From JAITWN01 sp964581365 (GTDB taxonomy: Bacteria > Pseudomonadota > Gammaproteobacteria > SZUA-140): a DNA stretch of 48,988 bases. The position numbers were made by a program, and so were the translations under genes. The first letter of the stretch is position 1; each line of letters opens with the position of its first letter. The notes beneath the pieces are model-generated. The model saw only the letters and a list, made by a program, of their open reading frames with translations. It made no database searches and was not told the origin of the DNA. This document shows positions 43,868 to 48,988 of this stretch, piece by piece. The stretch spans positions 1-48,988 of the forward strand of contig CAZOOF010000009.1 of NCBI GenBank assembly GCA_964581365.1, in the 5' to 3' direction.

Positions 43868-44476
43868 TCAGGAAGGGACGGCCGGCGGGGACAGCAGTCC
43901 GGCGAAGTCGGTGGCTTCGGCGCCGAGCCGTGTCATTTCCTCTTCAGCGGTTGCGCCGTCGTTTGGATCTATGGCCCGACACGCGTCGGTCAGAATCACG
44001 ACCTCGAAGCCTTCTGCCCGCCCATCGCGCACCGTGTTGAGCACACAGTATTCGGTAGCCAGTCCGCCGATGAACAGCCGGCGTACGCCGGATTGACGCA
44101 GCTGCTTCGCCAGATCAGTGCCCTGAAAGGCGGAATACGCATCCTCGTCGGCCTGGTCGGCCTTGCTGATGACCATCGTTCCAGGCGGCAGGCGCAGACC
44201 GGGTGCAAAGGAGGCGCCGAGCGTGCCGGCGACGCAGTGCGGAGGCCAGGGACCGCCCCGGTCCCGGAAGGACACATGATTGGGCGGATGCCAGTCACGG
44301 GTGGCATAGATCGGCAGGGCGCGTTCGTGGAAGAGCCGCAGGTAACGGCCCAGCACCGGCACGACTTCGTCGCCGTGCGGGACCGCCAGGGCGCCGCCGG
44401 GCAGGAAATCGTTCTGGACATCGACGACGATCAGTGCGTCGCCGGCGACCGGTCCGAGGGGAGGGGCAGCGGGCAT
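43868..44476 (-). CDS. pncA: Nicotinamidase
   Basis: PncA-type nicotinamidase of 202 residues converts nicotinamide to nicotinate, the substrate of PncB. Catalytic Asp19 is in VVDVQNDFLPGG, Lys105 in VISKADQADEDAYSAF, and Cys144 in GLATEYCVLNTV. The metal-binding residues Asp61 and His63 are in TRDWHPPNH. GGAGG lies seven bases before the ATG at 44476. A promoter is at 44519-44546. It is followed by pncB. Confidence 0.94.
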   Translation of the reverse strand: MPAAPPLGPVAGDALIVVDVQNDFLPGGALAVPHGDEVVPVLGRYLRLFHERALPIYATRDWHPPNHVSFRDRGGPWPPHCVAGTLGASFAPGLRLPPGTMVISKADQADEDAYSAFQGTDLAKQLRQSGVRRLFIGGLATEYCVLNTVRDGRAEGFEVVILTDACRAIDPNDGATAEEEMTRLGAEATDFAGLLSPPAVPS

Positions 44477-44518
44477 CCGTTAACCTCCGGAGGAACGAAC
44501 CAGGGCACAACTGCATCC

Positions 44519-44546
44519 ATCATAGCAGATCCCTCGCTGTACCCAA
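44519..44546 (-). promoter_or_regulatory. Promoter of pncA-pncB
   Basis: On the minus strand, -35 TTGGGT (complement of 44541-44546), a 16-bp spacer and -10 TATGAT (complement of 44519-44524), about 35 bases before the pncA ribosome site. Confidence 0.5.
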
Positions 44547-44573
44547 TGCGCCAGCTGCAGCGCGCCGGACGCA

Positions 44574-47500
44574 TCAGCTCTTGGGCTTGAATGCCGTCAC
44601 CTTGCTGTCGCCGGTCCGCGCGACCAGGCGGGGAACCAGGAAGCGTCGCTCGAATTCCTCCGCGGGCAGCGGCTCGCTGAGATGGAAGCCCTGGATGTAG
44701 TCACAGCCCCGCTCACGCAGGAAAGCGAACTGATCCTGACTTTCCACGCCTTCGGCGACCACCTTGAGTCCGAGTCCGCGCGCCATTGCGATGACACCGG
44801 TGACGATGGCGACATCTTCGTTGTCTCCCGGCACGCCGCGGACGAAGGAGCGGTCGATTTTGATCGTATCCACCGGGAAGCGCTTGAGATAGGCGAGAGA
44901 AGAATATCCGGTGCCGAAATCATCGATCGCGATCTGCAGGTCCATGTCCTTGAAGCGGCGGAACACTTCGATCATGTCCTCGGCGTGCTCCATGATCACG
45001 CTCTCGGTGATCTCCAGCTCGAGATGACTGGACGGTATCTGGCTGGCGATCAGTGCATCGGAAACCGTGTTTATGATTTCGCGCTTCTCGAGCTGCCGGC
45101 CGGAGATGTTTACCGCCAGTCGCAACGGGCCGTAGCCGCGATCGAGCCAGCTCCGCAGCTGGCGGCAGGAACTGCGCAGCACGATTTCCCCGATGGCGTC
45201 GATGAGGCCGATCTCTTCGGCCAGAGGAATGAAGTCGAGCGGTGAAACCAGCCCGCGGCGGGGGTGACGCCAGCGGACCAGCGCTTCCATGCCGACGATG
45301 TCACCGCTGGCGGCATACGCCTGCGGCTGATAGTAGACCACCAGTTCATTGCGCTCGATGGCCCGGCGCAGGTCGTTCTCGAGTTCCAGGCGGCGCGAGA
45401 CATCGGCAGCCATGTCGCTTTCGAAGAAGCGGAAGTCGTTGCGATAGCGCTTGGCATGGAACATCGCCGTGTCGGCGTGCTTCATCAGACTGGCGAGGTC
45501 CGAAGCATCGTGGGGGAACACAGAGATGCCGATGCTCAGCGTGATGAAGATTTCGCGGTCGAGGAACGAGACTGGTCGGCTGAAGGCCTGGCAGATCTTG
45601 CGGGCGATCATCGCCAGGACTTCGCGGGAGTCGACGTTGTCGATAATGATGGTGAATTCGTCTCCGCCCAGGCGGGCGACGAGATCGTTCTCGCGCACGG
45701 CTCCGGAAACCCGCTCGGCGACGATCTTGAGCAGCATGTCGCCGGCATCGTGTCCGAGGGTATCGTTAATCAGCTTGAAACGATCGACGTCGATGAACAT
45801 GACCGCGACCGATTCACCCCGTTCGCGTCGCAGTTTCAGCAGCCGGTTCAACTGATTGGTGAAATAGACGCGGTTGGGCAGCCCGGTGAGCGCATCGTTG
45901 TAGGCGAGCCGTCTCATGGTGTGCTCGGCGCGGCTGGCGTTCAGCAGATGGGCGATGCGGCGACGGAGCACGGAGAAGTTCAGCGGCTTGGACACATAGT
46001 CGGTCGCCCCGACGGCGAAGGCGCGCTCGATCGAATCATCATCCTCGAGGCCGGTGATGATAAGCACCGGAATGTGCGCGTACGCCTCGTGCTCCTTGAT
46101 GAACTGGCAGGCCGAAAATCCGTCGATGATCGGCATTCTTGCGTCCATCAGAATCAGGTCGGGAGTCCGCTCGCGGCAGCGCTCGATCGCATTGGAGCCA
46201 TCATGCGCCTCGATGACCACGTAGCCTTCCTCCTCGAGCACGTTGCGCAGTGCGAAGCGGGTAGAACGGTCATCGTCCGCCACCAGGATGCAGGCCGGCT
46301 GCGAACTGATGTCTCGCTCTGCGCCCTGCGGCTCGCCCACAGCCTGATGCTCGAGCAGGCGGATCAGTTCCGCTCCCTCGGCCGCAGCGAGGGGATAGAG
46401 CTCGCTGGCCGTATCGAGATCGCCGTGATTGGCGGCGGCCTCGATGCGCTTGCACACCTCCGAAAGACGCAGAGCGCCGATGTTCGCAGCGCTGCCCTTG
46501 ATGGTGTGGGCGACGTTGACCACGCGCTCGGCGGACTGCGTCTCCAGCCCCTGCTGCAGCGCTTCGAGATACGTAGGCAGATCTTCGCGGAATACCGCCA
46601 GCATGCGGCAGAAGGAGGAGCCCAGGGTTGCGCGCAGATCATCCAGGAAGGCCTCGTCGAGACGTGGCGGATTTGCCGGGGTCGTTGCTGCCGTCGGCGT
46701 TGCGCTGCTCTGACCTTCGCCGCTGCGACGGTCGATCCAGCCGCTCACCTTGTCACGCAGGGCCGAGAGCTTCAGCGGTTTGGGTAGATAGTCATCCATG
46801 CCGGCGGCAAGGCAGCGCTCGGCATCGCCTTCCTGCACGTTGGCTGTCATGGCGATGATCGGGGTACGGCTTGCCGGATTGCCACTCATACCGCGAATGG
46901 CGGCGGTGGTCTGGAAACCGTCCATGTCCGGCATATTGCAATCCATGAGAATCAGGTCGAAATCCCGCTCCTTGAGCAGTTCGATTGCTTCCTGACCACT
47001 CGATGCCAGTTCCGGCTCCAGTCCCAGCCGCTCGAGCATACCGGCGACCACGATCTGGTTGGCGCGGTTGTCCTCCACCACGAGGACCGCTGCCTGGGCG
47101 GGAAGAGTGCGGTCTTTCTCCGCCTCGCTAGCGTGGGCGACGCTGCGCTGCAGCGCTTCCAGCAGGCGCTTGTGCAGCAGCGCGCTGCGGACCGGCTTGT
47201 CGACGGAACCGATGACCGGTAACGGTTCCGGCGGCGGGGCAGTCGCCTGATCACTGAGCAGGACGATCGGTGCACCGGTAAGACCGCTGATGCTCCGAAC
47301 GATGGCTTCGATCGACAGCCCGGCGTCGTTTGCCAGATCTTCATCGATGAGAATCAGATCGATGTTTGCCAGACTGCCTGCGCGGAGCTGATCGATCAGC
47401 TGCTGCGCGTCGGCGACGGCGGTTACCTGCAGACCCCAATGCGCGCATGTCTGGATGATCTGCTCACGGGAGACACCATCCGCTTTTGCGACGACAAGAT

Positions 47501-48988
47501 GTCTGCCCTGCAGCAAGGGTTCGGCGGAAACCAGCGGCGTCACCGGCTGCAGGGCCGGCCCCAGCGGCAGGGTGAACCAGAAGGTGCTGCCTTCACCTTC
47601 GACACTGCGGACGCCGATGCGACCGCCGGACAATTCGACCAGCTGGCGGCAGATCGCAAGGCCCAGTCCCGAGCCGCCGTAGCGGCGGGTGGTCGAGCCA
47701 TCGAGCTGACGGAATGGCTCGAAAATGTGTTCCTGCCCGCTGGGGGGAATACCGATCCCGGTGTCCGTCACCTCGAAATGCAGGAGTCCATCGTCCTCGG
47801 CAGTCTTGCTTACCGAGATTCGCACCTCTCCCGATTCGGTGAACTTGACCGCGTTGCCAACCAGGTTCAGCAGTACCTGACGCAGACGGCGAAGGTCGCC
47901 ATGGACCGTCTCGGACACATCATCCGCGATGGTGAACCCGAGCTCGATGCCTTTGCGCCTGGCTTCGCTGCCGGTGAGGCCGATGGTCTCGTCGAGAATC
48001 GCGCGGAGTTCGAAATCCTCGGTGACGGTCTCGGTGCCGCCGGAGTCATTGCGAGAAAAATCGAGAATGTCATTGATCAGAGCGAGGAGAGTCTCACCAG
48101 ATGAACGAGCAACTTCGACATACTCGGCCTGCTTCTCATTGAGGCCCATATCCTTGAGCAGCTCAAGCATGCCGAGCACGCCATTGAGAGGGGTGCGCAG
48201 TTCATGGCTCACCGTAGCGGCAAACTCGCCCTTGATCCGGGCAGATTCGAGCGCGGCGTCGCGTGCACGCTTCAGCTTGGTTTCGCCGGCGTTCAGCACC
48301 TCCATCATGGAATTGAATGCCTGCTGCATCTCCGTGACATCACTCGGTCCGGCAATCGCGGCGCGGATGTGCCGTTCGCCGGAAGTGGCGCGGCGCATGG
48401 TTTCGGCAAGCAGCCTGATCGGACGAGTAACACGGCCGGTGATGATCAGCAGACCCGCGAGCAGACCGGCAGCCAGCGTGCTGGAGATCAGCAGGTTGGT
48501 AGTCATGATGTCGCCGGAGATCTCGCGCAGAGTGTCCTTGCCCATGACGACTACCGCGTATCCGAGCAACTCGGGGGGGGCGGGGTTGATGGCGAAGGGT
48601 GAATCGCTGCCGAGTTCCGCTACCGGATTGGTATAGACCGGGGCGGCAAACAGCCAGGCGTTGGTGCGTTCGATGTTGACGGTGTCTCGAACCTCGCCAA
48701 GGTCGGTGTCCAACGCCTCGGTGGCGCTTCCGAGCGTAAGCAGGGAATTGCCGGAAAGATCGACGATGGCGACGCCGCTGACATCCGGAGCGCGCAGAAC
48801 CATCTCCGCGTCGTCCACAGCGTTATCCGGACTATGGTAGAGGAGCGCCAAGGTGCTTTGCGCTGCCAGCGTCTCGACCGCACGATAACCCTCGTCGACG
48901 AAGCGATCGCGGAAAGTCTGTGCGGTAAGAATGGTGATGATCGTCGACGAGGTAAGCGCCGCGAGGACGATGCCGGAACAAAAGACCA
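44574..48988 (-). CDS. Hybrid histidine kinase with receiver, HPt, GGDEF and EAL domains, partial
   Basis: The frame runs unbroken off the right edge, so the N-terminus is missing; 1470 residues are visible. Order from the edge: end of a first membrane helix, an extracytoplasmic domain, a second helix (LLISSTLAAGLLAGLLIITG), HAMP, HisKA with His in SHELRTPLNG, the ATPase (NAVKFTESG, GSGLGLAICRQ), a degenerate receiver (DLILIDEDL), a receiver with LILMDCNMPDMDG, an HPt with HTIKGSAANIGA, a receiver with LILMDARMPIIDG, GGDEF (ARLGGDEFTI, active motif) and EAL (GMEALVRWRHPRRG, DDFGTGYSSLAYLKRF). The kinase half resembles BarA; adding c-di-GMP synthesis and breakdown domains is uncommon. Both c-di-GMP motifs look intact. 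Confidence 0.9.
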   Translation of the reverse strand, partial: VFCSGIVLAALTSSTIITILTAQTFRDRFVDEGYRAVETLAAQSTLALLYHSPDNAVDDAEMVLRAPDVSGVAIVDLSGNSLLTLGSATEALDTDLGEVRDTVNIERTNAWLFAAPVYTNPVAELGSDSPFAINPAPPELLGYAVVVMGKDTLREISGDIMTTNLLISSTLAAGLLAGLLIITGRVTRPIRLLAETMRRATSGERHIRAAIAGPSDVTEMQQAFNSMMEVLNAGETKLKRARDAALESARIKGEFAATVSHELRTPLNGVLGMLELLKDMGLNEKQAEYVEVARSSGETLLALINDILDFSRNDSGGTETVTEDFELRAILDETIGLTGSEARRKGIELGFTIADDVSETVHGDLRRLRQVLLNLVGNAVKFTESGEVRISVSKTAEDDGLLHFEVTDTGIGIPPSGQEHIFEPFRQLDGSTTRRYGGSGLGLAICRQLVELSGGRIGVRSVEGEGSTFWFTLPLGPALQPVTPLVSAEPLLQGRHLVVAKADGVSREQIIQTCAHWGLQVTAVADAQQLIDQLRAGSLANIDLILIDEDLANDAGLSIEAIVRSISGLTGAPIVLLSDQATAPPPEPLPVIGSVDKPVRSALLHKRLLEALQRSVAHASEAEKDRTLPAQAAVLVVEDNRANQIVVAGMLERLGLEPELASSGQEAIELLKERDFDLILMDCNMPDMDGFQTTAAIRGMSGNPASRTPIIAMTANVQEGDAERCLAAGMDDYLPKPLKLSALRDKVSGWIDRRSGEGQSSATPTAATTPANPPRLDEAFLDDLRATLGSSFCRMLAVFREDLPTYLEALQQGLETQSAERVVNVAHTIKGSAANIGALRLSEVCKRIEAAANHGDLDTASELYPLAAAEGAELIRLLEHQAVGEPQGAERDISSQPACILVADDDRSTRFALRNVLEEEGYVVIEAHDGSNAIERCRERTPDLILMDARMPIIDGFSACQFIKEHEAYAHIPVLIITGLEDDDSIERAFAVGATDYVSKPLNFSVLRRRIAHLLNASRAEHTMRRLAYNDALTGLPNRVYFTNQLNRLLKLRRERGESVAVMFIDVDRFKLINDTLGHDAGDMLLKIVAERVSGAVRENDLVARLGGDEFTIIIDNVDSREVLAMIARKICQAFSRPVSFLDREIFITLSIGISVFPHDASDLASLMKHADTAMFHAKRYRNDFRFFESDMAADVSRRLELENDLRRAIERNELVVYYQPQAYAASGDIVGMEALVRWRHPRRGLVSPLDFIPLAEEIGLIDAIGEIVLRSSCRQLRSWLDRGYGPLRLAVNISGRQLEKREIINTVSDALIASQIPSSHLELEITESVIMEHAEDMIEVFRRFKDMDLQIAIDDFGTGYSSLAYLKRFPVDTIKIDRSFVRGVPGDNEDVAIVTGVIAMARGLGLKVVAEGVESQDQFAFLRERGCDYIQGFHLSEPLPAEEFERRFLVPRLVARTGDSKVTAFKPKS

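Noticed and set aside
43106..44590. 494-codon open frame opposite pncB and pncA
   Set aside because: Shadow of two well-supported NAD-salvage genes.
45264..46787. 507-codon open frame inside the large hybrid kinase, opposite strand
   Set aside because: Lies wholly within a gene with intact GGDEF, EAL and receiver motifs; no domain of its own.

Overview
The window looks like chromosome from a high-GC gammaproteobacterium (GC by eye about 60-65%). The main evidence is the block thrS-infC-rpmI-rplT-pheS-pheT-ihfA-merR. The same gene content also fits: PhoP/PhoQ-like pair, iron-sulfur type CysH, RlmD, CcdA, and an ACP-acyl-AMP ligase-acyltransferase fusion. I cannot name a genus. No rRNA operon, insertion sequence, phage, CRISPR array or complete mobile element was seen.

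Layout. 1-3.1 kb: beta-class GST, an HD hydrolase, and a small scarred stretch between tRNA-Ala(UGC) and tRNA-Asn(GUU). That stretch holds a decayed tRNA-like sequence and two broken genes meeting head to head (half an EamA transporter, and a DUF4357/GIY-YIG-type gene with two frameshifts). 3.1-8.6 kb: Smr protein, Dps, a small SAP-like protein, a cysteine-rich copper-storage protein behind a dyad-containing promoter, an aspartate aminotransferase and uvrB. 8.7-16.3 kb: tRNA-Val(GAC), the thrS to merR translation/IHF block with an AUA-start infC and a terminator/attenuator before pheS, then tRNA-Pro(GGG). 16.3-17.2 kb: mostly non-coding, with two candidate microproteins and a pair of inverted DnaA boxes. 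17.2-25.8 kb: HDOD-GGDEF protein, AGCS symporter with an outer-membrane-like protein, Sel1 protein, 2-hydroxyacid dehydrogenase, CcdA, a PP2C phosphatase/protein kinase pair and cysH.

25.9-27.8 kb: msrA-hydrolase-Nudix operon with 4-bp stop/start overlaps. 27.9-30.7 kb: the 944-residue ACP-ligase-acyltransferase. 30.8-33.2 kb: methionine-salvage genes mtnB-mtnD-mtnC plus a CopD-like membrane protein. 33.2-34.8 kb: ABC-2 exporter. 34.9-39.4 kb: DUF503, rlmD, yjdM/phnA, a small cytochrome c and a PhoP/PhoQ-like two-component system. 39.4-42.5 kb: a membrane J-domain protein and a VWA protein, divergent from a macrodomain protein and a DUF3014 protein. 42.5-44.5 kb: NAD salvage pair pncA-pncB. 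44.6 kb to the end: a very large hybrid histidine kinase with receiver, HPt, GGDEF and EAL domains that runs off the right edge.

Most of the window is ordinary core chromosome. The best places for a second look are the recombination scar at about 2222, the dyad promoter of the copper-storage gene, the protein kinase with no canonical start codon, the 29-codon gene at 16836-16925, the inverted DnaA boxes, the ACP-ligase-acyltransferase fusion, and the kinase fused to c-di-GMP domains.
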